64,000 bases of DNA, from NCBI GenBank assembly GCA_037367355.1, contig CM074699.1, positions 1,240,001 to 1,304,000 on the forward strand, in the 5' to 3' direction. This document shows, piece by piece, positions 45,541-56,129 of this stretch. Positions within the stretch are counted from its first letter, which is position 1, and each line of letters opens with the position of its first letter. This DNA is from Neoscytalidium dimidiatum (lineage: Eukaryota > Ascomycota > Dothideomycetes > Botryosphaeriales > Botryosphaeriaceae). The position numbers were made by a program, and so were the translations under genes. The notes under the pieces are model-generated. The model saw only the letters and a program-made list of their open reading frames with translations. It was not told the DNA's origin and did no database searches.

Positions 45541-47067
45541 ATGAAGTGGCTGTCCTCGCTCCTGCTGTTCGCCCTGCTGGGCATTGCCCGCGCCCTCAGC
45601 GCCCAAGGCCCCCGCACTCTGGTCGTTATCGAGGACCTCGCCGGCAAGGACAAGTATTCGCAACTCTGGCAAGACCTGACTGGTACCGCCCGAAAACACC
45701 CATCATGCAATTGCCCAGGCTTCGGTAACGCTAATTCACTGCTCCTACAGCTCGTGGTTTCTCCCTGACCTTCCAATCGCCCAAGGACGAGTCGCTGGCC
45801 CTGTTCAAGCTCGGCGAGCGCGCCTACGACCATGTGGTCATCCTCCCGACCAAGTCCAAGGGCCTCGGCCCCAATCTCCAGCCTCAGCTGCTCGTCGATT
45901 TCATCAACAAGGACGGTAACATCCTCCTGGCTCTGTCTGGCGAGTCGCCTATCCCGGCCCAAGTCGCCAGCATGTTGCTCGAATTCGACATCCACCTGCC
46001 TCAGGACCGCAACGCTCTGACCGTCGACCATTTCAACTACGACAAGGCATCTGCCGACGAGAAGCACGATGTGCTTGTTGTCGACCGCAAGCAAAAGTAC
46101 AAGACTGGCATCAAGAATTTCTTCAGTGGGGAAGGCGTGGTGGCCGTGCCCCGCGCCGTCGGCCACGTCCTGGGCAACGACAGCCCGTTGCTGTCTCCCA
46201 TCCTGCGTGCCCCGAGCACCGCATATGTCTACAACCCCAAGGAGGAAGCTGAAGCTGTCGAGGATCCTTTCGCCGTCGGCCAGCAGATTTCGCTCGTCAC
46301 GGCCTTCCAGGGCCGCAACTCGGCTCGTCTGACGGTCGTCGGGTCCGCCGAGATGCTGCAGGACGCTTGGTTCGACGCCAAGGTTGACTTCAACGGCGTG
46401 AAAGGCAAGACGGCCAACAGGGAATTTGCCAAGCAGCTCACGGCCTGGTCTTTCAAGGAGGTCGGCGTCCTCAAGGTCGGCCGCCTGCAACACTTCCTGA
46501 ACGAGGGCGCCCCTCAGCCCGGTCTCAACGCTTCAGGCCTTGACGTGCCTGAGCACAACCCCAGGATCTACCGTATCAAGAACGACGTGGTACGTGAAAA
46601 TCCAGAACCCTACCATCCCCGCCGTCATCTAATAAACCTCCCAGACTTTCCAAATCGAGATCTCCGAATACGTCAATGACCACCTGCAGCCCTTCTTTCC
46701 GCCCGCCGGCGACGCCGTGCAGCTGGAATTCACGATGCTGTCTCCCTTCCACCGCTTGACCCTCACCCCGCCCAGCCCTACCCACCCTAACTCGACTATC
46801 TTCACAACCGACTTCCGCCTGCCCGACCAGCACGGCATTTTCCACTTCCGCGTCAATTACAAGCGCCCCTTCCTCACCAACCTCGATGAGAAGCGCGAGG
46901 TTACAGTGCGTCACTTCGCGCACGACGAGTGGCCGCGCTCGTGGAAGATCAGCGGCGCTTGGACATGGATCGCAGGCATTTGGGTTACTGTGGCGGGATG
47001 GTTGGCGTTCGTAGCGCTGTGGTTGTACTCCGCACCGAAGCAGGGGGGTGCGAAGAAGAATCAGTGA
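45541..47067 (+). CDS. wbp1: Oligosaccharyltransferase 48 kDa subunit (OST48/WBP1)
   Basis: Three exons, 45541-45682, 45751-46589 and 46645-47067, with introns of 68 and 55 nt (phases 1 and 0); 467 aa. A signal peptide (MKWLSSLLLFALLGIARALS) is followed by the lumenal DDOST/WBP1 domain: TLVVIEDLAGKDKYSQLW, LALSGESPIPAQV, TAYVYNP, NREFAKQLTAWSFKE, FQIEISEY, HGIFHFRVNYKRPFL, VTVRHFAHDEWPRSW. One C-terminal membrane helix (WIAGIWVTVAGWLAFVALWL) comes next, then a short lysine-containing cytosolic tail (KKNQ), as expected for an ER-retained subunit. WBP1 is an essential part of the ER complex that transfers the lipid-linked glycan to Asn residues. Intact; the length is normal for the family. Confidence 0.95.
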
Positions 47068-48639
47068 TTGGTGTCCCTCGGAAAAAGATGGGGAGCTCTC
47101 CGTTGGAATATTTATTTTGGGATCTGCTATGGTAGAAAAAGAAAAAGCGTCTTTTGTTGCTGTTGCTGCCACGGCTGATCTTGGTCGTTTTTCTTGTAGG
47201 CGCTTCTTTCAGCGTGGATATCCGATATGTACATGATGAACCGCTTGAGATAAGTGGTCGGTAGTGAAGTGGTTTCTATACGACGAAGAGTACGGTGATT
47301 TTTTACTTTCCGACCTTTTCGTGTAGAAAATAGGTCAAAGACGGGAATACAAAAACGAATAAAAACGCACACACAGTCTCGACATGATATTCATGGGGAA
47401 CAAAGACAACAGTTGAAAACGCAACAGCGCAAGCGCAAGTGTGAGTACGAAAGTTCTTAGAGTCTTGCTTCCCATGCAGTCCTGCGATGAGATTCTTCCA
47501 GCAAACCTCAGTTCCTAGATTCTCATTGGTTTCACCTTAGAAATTTCCTTTTTAATGAAGCCCTGTTGCTGACGAGATTCCCGGGAGCTCGGATAAATAC
47601 AGGCACAATAGATGAGGAAATCCATACGGAGTGTACCTGTCAAGGGTCCGCATCAGGCAGTAATTACGAGCCCGCGCTATCGAGCTTTTCGGCGCACTGA
47701 GAGCGTAGTCTAGATCTGTGCAAGACCCAGGATGGATGCGGGCCACGTGAGAGTTCGTAATCCGCCTTGGTGTGCATATTCTGAGGTGGTCTTCAAAGTC
47801 GGGTGAAGGACATGATCAAAGCAAGTCCGACCTTTTTCGGAATCAATCAGTGGAAGGACTCGGAATGACTCCCGCTCCAAGTTTTAATTCTTGCCTATTG
47901 GACGGCAAGGCTCAGAGCCTTGGGGGAGTAGCTTGCTCGTTCACAGGGATAGGCTGACGTGAGCGCACATTTTTCTAACGCTCTCTCGCGCCATCTGCAC
48001 GTGTTGGGAGGTTGATGAGTCCCGTCATCTTCAAGCAAGCTGATGTATTCCATGGCGAATTCGTCATTCTCGAACTTCTTATCCAAGAATGGAAGGCCCG
48101 GACGGACGACAACGCAAGCGCGGCGTTTGGATTGTGCCGGATCTTACTGTACTTACAATCCTAGCACGATCGGTTAGAGCGAGCGTCGGTTAAAGCCCCC
48201 ACGCCCTCTCCACTCGAAACATTCAGACCTGGTATACAAGGGTGCTGTTGCCTGCAATCCTTCAGGAGTGGCATAACATCTGGAAATCACCAAAGCATTG
48301 CCTGGCTTTGGCAGTGATTTGTGGGGCAAGGGACATGAATGCTGCATCTCGCATCGAACCTCTCCGAAGTCTAGATCCTGCAGGAGCACATCTCTGATAA
48401 CCAACATCTCCAGCAAAGTGCAAGGCTGAAGTATTGATTCTCGCCTCTCCATAAAAGTGTCTCTCACCACTTGGGGTCTGCTTCTTGCTAAGAAGTACTG
48501 CAAAAAGGGAACAGCAGCACGAGCAACTATTCTATAACCAATAATCTACCTCATCTCTTCATTTCTATACAGCAGTAGCGTTAAACAATTTTTCCAGTAG
48601 TAATAATCAGTTCTCTCGAGGGGAAAGAAAAGGATGCAG
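47068..48639. other. Convergent gene-free spacer
   Basis: About 1.6 kb between the 3' ends of WBP1 and the MFS gene. It is AT-richer, with only short ORFs. It separates the conserved core block from the three-gene metabolic group. Confidence 0.5.
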
Positions 48640-50225
48640 CTATGTAGACCTGTTAAGAGTGGCTTTGTAGAAAGGACTCTTTTCTCGCAACCACGGGCCC
48701 CACGTGTAGAAGACCCAAGGCAGGGGTGCCAAAGCAATTGCCACGAAACCGAGCACGCTTGTTGCCCACGGTGTCCCCAAGTTCTTGTACATCTGAGTGG
48801 CAAACAGAGGAAAGACGGCGCCCAGAATGCTCCGAAAGACGGCATTCGCGGCCAACGCGCTCGCAGCGTAGTCCGGCCCGTAACAGTCGGTCAGGTAGGC
48901 GGTGATGGATAGGAAGAGGGGGACGAAAGCCAAACCGAAGGGCACGCCCGCGGCGATGGGAGCTAGCCAGAAGATGTCGCGGGACGACGTCCAGCCGAAC
49001 CAGAACAGCGCGATCGGGAGAAGCCATACGATGGGGATGAGATGGGGGAGGCGAGCCTCGGGGACGGTGCCGATCTTCTGGGTGTAGTGCGTGTGAAGGC
49101 GGTTGATGAGCCTATGGACGTGCAGTTTCGTGAGCACCAGGATAGGCAGCATCGTTCGAGGATGAGTCGAGGCTGCGAGCCTTGGTCGAGCATGACTGGG
49201 AAATGACTTACGGGGAGCAGGCAGTCGCAACGGCCATGCCAATCCCTATTCCTAAAAAGGCCAACCCGGCCATGCCGGAGCTCCAGCCCCGGGACTGTGC
49301 AAAGATGATTGGATACGCTGTGAAATCCAAATAAAGAACGGCATAGACAAATGCCATGTAGAGGGACAGCATGAATAGGATAGGTTCCGTGACGAGCATG
49401 ATGAACGGCCGGGTTAGCGTGACGCGATACGAAGTCGGGATGGCGTTGGCTGCGCTGGCGCTCAGGGCCCGCTTGCGTAGGAATGGCGCATATGTTTCCG
49501 GTAGGAGTAATAGCATGGACGCGTAAAGCAGGCCAGCCAAAATGGTCACGATCCAGTAGCACCTGCGCATCATGAGTCAGCAGTGGAGATTTGCGGGGCG
49601 CGGAAGAGCGGAACGTAGGCACTCGTACCATCTCCAAGACGTGTATTGGCAGACGAAGCCTCCGACAACTGGGGCCAGGACAGGGCCAAGAAAGCTTGCT
49701 GCGGTGAACAGTGCCAGCGGGACGGACCGGTGCGCTTGAGGCCACACATCAATTAGTGACCCTCCGGAGTTAGTGACTATTCGAAATCAGTAGTGTCTCA
49801 GGTTTCGAGATGAACGAGGTGTTACCGGTAGGTGAGCCGAAAAAGCCACACAGGAAGCGAAAAACGAGCAACGCGGCGATGTTCGGGGCTAACGCGCATC
49901 CCAAGTTCAGGAGAACGAAAAGCAGCAAAGTGCTGCGATAGATTGCATTGCGGCCCCATATCTCAGAGAGCGGGGCAAAGATCAGGGGTCCGGACGCAAA
50001 TCCCAAGAGAAATGTTGTGATGCCGAGCGTGGCAACGATACGGGAGCAGCCAAAGTCGCGGGCAATGCTGCTTATTGCCGCTGTATGAATGCTGGAACAG
50101 AAGGCGATGCACCCAGTCATCAGCACCACAACAATAGTCACTCGCCAGCACTGGACTGACGTCCACTGAGGGATGCCGTTGCTTGTAAGACTTTCGACGG
50201 TCATTTTCTTTAATGGTCCAGACAT
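48640..50225 (-). CDS. MFS transporter, DHA1-type (multidrug/polyamine-like H+ antiporter)
   Basis: Four exons: 50225-49826, 49776-49629, 49562-49212 and 49111-48640. Introns of 49, 66 and 100 nt in phases 1, 2 and 2 give 456 aa. The first splice restores TVTNSGGSLIDVW, the second RWCYWIVT and the third SPLINRLHT. Twelve membrane helices are expected. DHA1 signatures are visible: GPLIFAPLSEIWGR (loop 2-3 motif A), RFLCGFFGSPT (helix 4-5), VLAPVVGGF (antiporter motif C-like) and GTVPEARLPHL in the central half. The product is inferred to export small molecules at the plasma membrane. It is the outer member of a trio with the flavoprotein oxidase (427 bp upstream, same strand) and the 2OG oxygenase, which suggests export or resistance linked to their product or substrate. 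Confidence 0.87.
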
Positions 50226-50652
50226 CCTGTCTGTTGACAGTTAAGTATGGAGAGCGCAACGCAGTTGCACGCCCCCAGCCTACTTGTCAAAGGGCGTGAA
50301 GATCTGTCCCTATGGAGACACGGAGTGACGTGCTAGCCGGGAGCTAATCTGCAATACCCATATGTCGTTACACGGCATTCACCCCCGCATGATCCGACTC
50401 AGTCGAACCCTGCATATCCGATGGTAACCGTAGCAGGAAATGCGGCGCAGTGTGGGGAGGTACTGAGCTAGGTCTGCAAACATTGATTGGCTGCGTGTCT
50501 GATAGTACGTAAAGTTTTTCCAACTACCAGGCAAATAGAAACATTCAAAGAAGAAATGCTCGATAGTCACAATGCGTACGCAAACGAATCTTACTCCATA
50601 AGACGCACACGTGAATTGATAACTTATCTACCACTCACCCCGCCTCGCTTTA
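50226..50652. other. Spacer within the metabolic trio
   Basis: MFS promoter region and 3' end of the amine-oxidase gene; no ORF of note. Confidence 0.45.
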
Positions 50653-52273
50653 TCAGAATAAGCCATAACTTCCGCGAACCGCTCGGGAGCGTTTGGTAGC
50701 ATCCACATACTCCACATTCATGTGAGAAGGCACGATGAATCTGGCCTGTGAATACGCCTTCTGGCGGCGGTTAAGGCGCGAGCCCGTGAATTCACGGCCA
50801 AGAGGGGTTAGATGGATAGCTTCAGCGCCCAGCATTTGGGACACTGCCTCATGCGCAGACTGAACAGCCCCTGTGATCCAAGTGTGATGTTTGCTGAGAT
50901 GCTCTCCAGCAAACGCCACTCCATCCTCCATTTGACGGGCCTGTTCGAAGAAGCGTGAGAACTGGCCAGGGAGAAACATGGCGTCGCCAGTTGCAGCTTC
51001 ACTTGTCCAGGCAACGTCAGCGGCTTCGACAAACTCTGTCTTCACATTAATTGGAGGGTTCGTGCTAGCGAAGTACGTTTCCAGGTCGTCCAGGCACACC
51101 GCGACGCGCTCTGCTGGTGGCAAGGCCACCATGCGCACGGCGTCTGTCATCCAACAGTACAGCAGCAGCACGCCGTGGCCAGAGGAGCCACGTCCATTGG
51201 ATGGATAAACAATCCATCGGAAGCGTAGGTCGGTCGCGCTGTACGAAGATCAAACATCAGCAAATGCGGATCACCGGTCAGACAACAGGTCTTGCCTACC
51301 TTTGCCCCCCGAAACACGGTTTCTCCAGCTGCTCCCAAAACCGGGTTCGGAAAAGGAGACCAATCTTGTAGAGCGGCTCGAAGTGCGTCCCCCGGATCGC
51401 CTGCTCTTTCATGAACCCCCACAGCGGCCGGCGGCGGATCGAGTGGAGAGCGGCTGGTGGGATCGCCAAGAGCACCTTGTCGAAAGTCTCCCACTCGGTA
51501 TCGGTGCCCACGGCGAGCCTGATCCGCCCATCCGGTACCTTCTCAATTTCCCGAACTGGTGCGTTCACGCGAATGTTGGACTGGCCCACCAGTTTCCCTG
51601 CAGCATCCGTCATGCGAGACATCCCTCCTGCCACGGTTACCCACTCTTTGGTATCAAAGTCCAGGTTCTGCATGATTAGGTCGGTGAATGACAGATCATA
51701 CTGGTTCGTTTGGCTCATGAAGAGCTCAACGAATTCAATCACCTCATGAGGCCAGCGCTCTACCGCTCTCAAGTAAGCACGGAAGGAGAACTCGTCATAC
51801 CGGAGCAGCTCTTCAAATCCGCTCGAGAAATCCTTCCTTAGCAAGGCCAGCCAAGGCGAGACCACCTCCTTCAATAAGACTCTGGCTGACTTCCCGTGAA
51901 ACCGAGAAGGGAGCCCAAGGTGCGCCGCCCAGTCGGGGGACTCGATATCGGCTCTCTTGCCACGGAAGAAGGCTGTGTTGTTCTCGGTCTCCAGGACGTA
52001 TGGGATCAGTTCGATCTTGTCTTCAGTCGCGCTGTGAATGTTGATGTACCGGATCAGATCAAACACCGGCTGGTGCAGTTTGGAGCGAGGGATGCGCATG
52101 GCTCCAGCTTCGAAGTAGGCGTGCTCGTCGTTCGTGCTGGAGAACCGGTGGGTGCGGATTCGACCCCCGAGTCTGTCGGATGCCTCGAAGACCGTGACTC
52201 GATGGCCGTCCCTTCGCAGAAGGAGAGCGGCTGACAGGCCGGAGATACCGCCGCCCACGATTCCGAAATGCAT
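50653..52273 (-). CDS. FAD-dependent amine oxidase, L-amino-acid-oxidase-like
   Basis: Two exons, 52273-51300 and 51238-50653, with a 61-nt intron (GTAGGC...TACAG, phase 2); 519 aa. The start at 52273 (MHFGIVGGGISGLS) places the dinucleotide-binding GxGxxG motif at residues 6-11. It is followed by VTVFEASDRLGGR, the second nucleotide-binding element, and EAGAMRIP. The splice yields GGQSATDLRFRWIVYPS, a typical LAAO/MAO substrate-domain segment. VAFAGEHLSKHHTWITGAVQSA near the C-terminus is the FAD-closing motif. There is no secretion signal, so the enzyme is probably cytosolic or peroxisomal. The expected reaction is oxidation of an amino acid or amine to the imine/keto product with H2O2; the substrate is unknown. 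It diverges from the dioxygenase gene and lies beside the exporter, so a shared pathway is likely. Confidence 0.88.
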
Positions 52274-52940
52274 GTTGGTTGAGGATGTGGCTGTTGCTTC
52301 TCGACGCAATAGTGCTAACAACGAGGCAATTTATTTCCAAGCGTCTCGAGTCTAGCCCATGGCCGGTGTTGTCGATTCGGTTACACGAGCTGATTGTTAA
52401 TCAGGCTAGCACTTGTGTTTGACGTGCGTTGAAGGATTGTGTTGCCATGGTTGGGAAAAAATGCGCTGAGGGATGGCCATGCCTGCAACACGTCAGCTCG
52501 GCCACCTCGTGCATACTCCACAGTCGGTGTAGATGCGGGGAGATTGACGAAAGCTCTTGCGGAGTTTCGGGGTTCACCCCTGATATCCTTAAATTGGAAG
52601 AGTGATGAAGTTAGCTGCTTCAATGCCGGCTGTCGCCTGCATGTATTGACTCTCATCCTTCAACATAAACCAATAGAAATTACCGCACATAGGAAGATAC
52701 TGGCGTGATAGGTTGATGTAGATCTTTAAGAAGAGTCGGGCGGCTAGAACGGAGTATGACTCCATAATCTTATGTGGTCATGTCACCATTAAGGTGAATC
52801 TAAACAGACGAAACTGAAGTAGATGACGAACACTCCGTCAAAATATATAAAGGCCCTCTCAACGGTGGTGTAAGACCATCACAATCTAACAGCATCGCCG
52901 CTTTAGATTCCTCAAACTCATTCCTCTCTCAATTACAATC
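52274..52940. promoter_or_regulatory. Divergent promoter region, flavoprotein oxidase / 2OG oxygenase
   Basis: 667 bp between two divergent starts. It contains a perfect 5+3+5 inverted repeat, GGAGT-ATG-ACTCC, at 52751-52763 and a TATA box on the dioxygenase side. The pyrimidine-rich leader before the ATG at 52941 is typical of fungal transcripts. Confidence 0.55.
52844..52850 (+). promoter_or_regulatory. TATA box of the 2OG oxygenase gene
   Basis: TATATAA followed by AGG lies about 95 bp before the ATG at 52941, the normal spacing for a regulated fungal promoter. It is the clearest TATA element in the window and fits inducible rather than housekeeping expression. Confidence 0.6.
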
Positions 52941-54052
52941 ATGCCTTCCAACAAGACTCCTCCCGTCATTGACTTCAGTGACTTTCTTTCAGGCGAGCCT
53001 GAGCGAGTGCAGAGATGCGCTGACCAGATTGGGCACGCATGCAGAACCCAAGGGTTTTTCCAAATCATCAATCATCCCATTTCCGCGTCGCTGCAGAAGG
53101 AAATGTTCAGGCTGTCGAAGGCGTTTTTCGCTCTTCCGCTGGAAGAGAAGATGAAGCTCGACAAGTCTCAGAACGAGTACAACCGCGGCTACGAGGTTAT
53201 GTACGGCCAAATGATTGAGGAGAACACCAAGCCTGATCTAAAGGAAGGCTTCTATGTTTCTCGGGACCTGCCTCTGGACCATCCTCAGGTGGTTGCGAAG
53301 AAGTTTGCGCACGGTCCGAACGTAAGCTCCCCATCAGCAAACCCTTATATTGCTGTCTCACATCGTTGACGCGCGGTCTAGCTCTGGCCAGAGTCTCTCG
53401 GCCCCCATTTCCGGGAGACGTGCATGGACTACTTGGAGCGGGTCCAGAAACTGACCGAAGACGTCCTCCAAGCCATCGCAGTGTCTCTCGGCTACGACAA
53501 GAACTACTTTGATGAGTTTTGCAAAGATCCCATGTGCTTTTACAAACTTCTCCACTACCCGCCGCAAGCCCCGACCGCACATGCCTTGCAAAGAGGTAAA
53601 TTGAATCCTTCTCAGCCTCGAACGCGCGCAACTAACGAGGATGGCTGTCAGGAATTGGAGCTCACCGCGACTTCGGCATCATCACCTTGCTGCTGCAAGG
53701 CGACGTTCCTGGACTCGAAGTCTGGGACGAAGAAGCCCAAGATTGGTACCCCGCACCCCCGGTCGAGGGCGCGTACGTCGTCAACCTAGGGAATCTGTTT
53801 GAACGGTGGGCGAATGACGAATACATTTCCAACGTGCACCGCGTGATCAACCGGTCCGGTGGCGACCGGTACTCTATCCCCTTCAACTACAATGGTAACC
53901 CCGATTACATCATCAAGTGTATCGAGAGCTGCCGAGCGAGGGAAGAGGACGAGAAGTACGCTCCGGTGAGCGTCGAGGACTATGTTAGGCAGAAGTACAA
54001 GGATGTGTACGGCCGCGTGGGCATTTACTCTGTTGCTGAGAAGGCTCATTGA
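52941..54052 (+). CDS. 2-oxoglutarate/Fe(II)-dependent oxygenase (isopenicillin-N-synthase-like fold)
   Basis: Three exons, 52941-53321, 53382-53595 and 53652-54052, with introns of 60 and 56 nt (phases 0 and 1); 331 aa. The N-terminal DIOX_N part reads PPVIDFSDFLSGE and GFFQIINHPI. The catalytic 2OG-FeII_Oxy part has the iron triad His203, Asp205 (HRDFG) and His261 (NVHRVIN), and the 2-oxoglutarate-binding Arg271-x-Ser273 (RYSIPF). The second intron lies just before the HxD motif. Such enzymes hydroxylate, desaturate or cyclise small molecules in fungal pathways. Together with the divergent flavoprotein oxidase and the MFS exporter it forms a likely co-regulated three-gene group. There is no polyketide or peptide synthase in the window, so the pathway, if any, begins with an existing amino acid, amine or plant compound. 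Confidence 0.9.
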
Positions 54053-54597
54053 AGGAATTCCACGTGGGAACTTCGTCGCATTGTTTACGATTTACAGTTC
54101 AACACTCGTTTCTTTCAAGTACTTGAAATGGTCTCCTTTGTCCGCTCGCTTTAGCTATAGCAAAATTTTTCCTTCAATGTTCCACTTCGCATAGTTCCAT
54201 GTGCTTCTGGTTCCTATCGATATTGGTGTTTCGGATCTGAGCTGGATTCGGCTACGTGATGCAGCACAGTCTGTGCAGTGAAGACCCTGGTGAAAGTATG
54301 AGTAGTTTCAGCGTCCAAACTATTTCACTTTCGGACAATAGTCCGTGGAAATTCCGCGGGAAATAGCATGAAATTCAGCCGTACCGCCTGCTTCTCAGCT
54401 GCGAAAGGTAGATACGAAAAAATATAGTTAACCTTAAAGATGGATTTGAACTTCATAGAGTACATTGCAGGTGGTATTTTCAGTTATTTTGCAAGCTAAA
54501 TGACTAGTGTGGTTTTAAGCAGTCTAACGAGAGTGATTACGTTGCGATGAATGGAGAGCGCCCACCTATCAGTTTTCGCTTCTCACTTGACCTCCAA
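54053..54597. other. 3' flank of the metabolic trio
   Basis: AT-rich; no coding feature. Confidence 0.4.
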
Positions 54598-55032
54598 TTA
54601 CACAACATCAAATTCACACACCGTTTTCCCCACAGCTTCTCTTTCGCCCGCGAGAGACCCGTTGGCCCCAACATTCCAAGAAATGCTGTAGCGGGCCGAC
54701 ACGGGCCCCTTCCACGCGAATGACGAAGTTTCCTGTATACGGCTAGCCCAGTTCGCCAGCATCGTCGAAGAGAGAGAGGGCCGGTTCGTGAAGAATAGAG
54801 TGGCTGGATAAGAGAGGGCAGTGCTGATGGGAATGGTGCTGGTTATGGTAAAGTCGAGGTTGGTGACGCTGATGCCGGTGATGCCGGTTGTGATATTGTT
54901 GAGGAAGCCGGTAGGGTCGTCAAGGATGGCGAGTAGGATGTCCACCATGAGATTATAGGGGCAGACTCTCATGCAGATACATAGTATGGGGGGATTGGTT
55001 GGAGGAGGACTTCCGTGGGCATCAAGTTCAGA
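54598..55032 (-). CDS. Hypothetical protein fragment, Cys and beta-rich
   Basis: An open frame encodes about 145 residues with coding-like composition: a CICMRVCPYNLMVDILLAIL segment, then alternating beta-type stretches (ITGISVTNLDFTITSTIP) with N-glycosylation sequons, ending EFDVV. Upstream, at 55141-55608, there are more open pieces on the same strand, including one hydrophobic helix (GTFIVVLCIGVIFLE). They could be further exons of one membrane-anchored extracellular protein, but I could not join them with convincing splice sites. The family is not recognised. Confidence 0.3.
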   Translation of the reverse strand, partial: SELDAHGSPPPTNPPILCICMRVCPYNLMVDILLAILDDPTGFLNNITTGITGISVTNLDFTITSTIPISTALSYPATLFFTNRPSLSSTMLANWASRIQETSSFAWKGPVSARYSISWNVGANGSLAGEREAVGKTVCEFDVV

Positions 55033-55727
55033 AGATGTAGTCGGTTCGATAGCAATGGGCATGCCGAAAATAGGCTCAGGTAGTGCGGGGACTGGTCTGA
55101 GGTTTTAATTTTAGAATCAGACTGACGTGTCTTGCAATTCTTACAGTATTCCTGGACTTCTCTGCTTCCGTGTGTTGGCCCACTGGATTCGACATCCAGC
55201 ATGGAGAGAGTCTCCGAGATAGATTCCCCCGCCATGATCATTGATATCGAGTCCGACGGTCGATGTAGACGGAACATAGATCGCATACCAAGGATTTTGG
55301 TCTTCTTTACCAGCATTTGTATCCAAATCATTGATGCCTTCTGACTCGAATCGTGGCTTACTTTTTTCATTTCGAGGAGGTGTGACTGAATTTTCCTTTC
55401 GTTATCCAGCCATCTCCATGGATCCTAGAGACATGGCGTCAAACGTTCTTTCCAAGAAAATGACACCGATACACAATACGACTATAAAAGTTCCGATATG
55501 GTCAGATATGAGTAACGTCTTTGTGACCAGGACTGCCGGCTTCTCAGTCCCTTTGCAGGCAAAGTGACTGGTCTGCGATGTTGAGTGTTTATAATCCACG
55601 TTCTCCACTGTGCTGTAGATGGCACAGACACGCAGTATGGTCCAAAGGCTTTAAAATAGAGCATTGAGCCAATATGCGTTTACTAGCCAATTATGTTTCC
55701 GGGGTGATGTCTCCAAACCGCTTCAGT

Positions 55728-56129
55728 TCATTCTCGCCGCTTCAGCTCATTCTCGAGATATTTGCACATGAATTTTGCGAAGTCGAGTTCTTTTTGAAAG
55801 TGGTCCTTGAACCAAGATTCTGAGCGTAAGATGCAGTCGAATCGGTGGTCACCAGAGCTGAGAGATATTATTACTGAGACGAGCGAAGGGACAACGTAGT
55901 TGTAGTCGGTATCTGCTGTAGCTGTAGAACCATGATCTTCCGCCGCACGTTGATGTGGAGAGCTCAGTGTCATAGCTGCGAAATGATCTGCTTCGTGAAG
56001 AACAATCTTCTTAGGAGACGATAGAAACTTGGGTACTCTTCGGCACAAGAAAGAATCCCGCACTGCCTCTCGGAGGTTGTGCGACGACGATGGTTGAAGA
56101 TCTTCTGATTGCATACATCTTGGCTGCAT
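55728..56129 (-). CDS. Hypothetical ORF
   Basis: 133 codons with no recognised motif. It ends in a helical, charged segment (KFMCKYLENELKRRE). It may be an exon of the neighbouring minus-strand hypothetical locus or a chance ORF. Confidence 0.2.
   Translation of the reverse strand: MQPRCMQSEDLQPSSSHNLREAVRDSFLCRRVPKFLSSPKKIVLHEADHFAAMTLSSPHQRAAEDHGSTATADTDYNYVVPSLVSVIISLSSGDHRFDCILRSESWFKDHFQKELDFAKFMCKYLENELKRRE

Noticed and set aside
45002..45541. N-terminal extension of the complex I subunit to 179 residues
   Set aside because: The family starts at MSTPRFW (45217) and continues through a splice. The extension is leader and promoter sequence.
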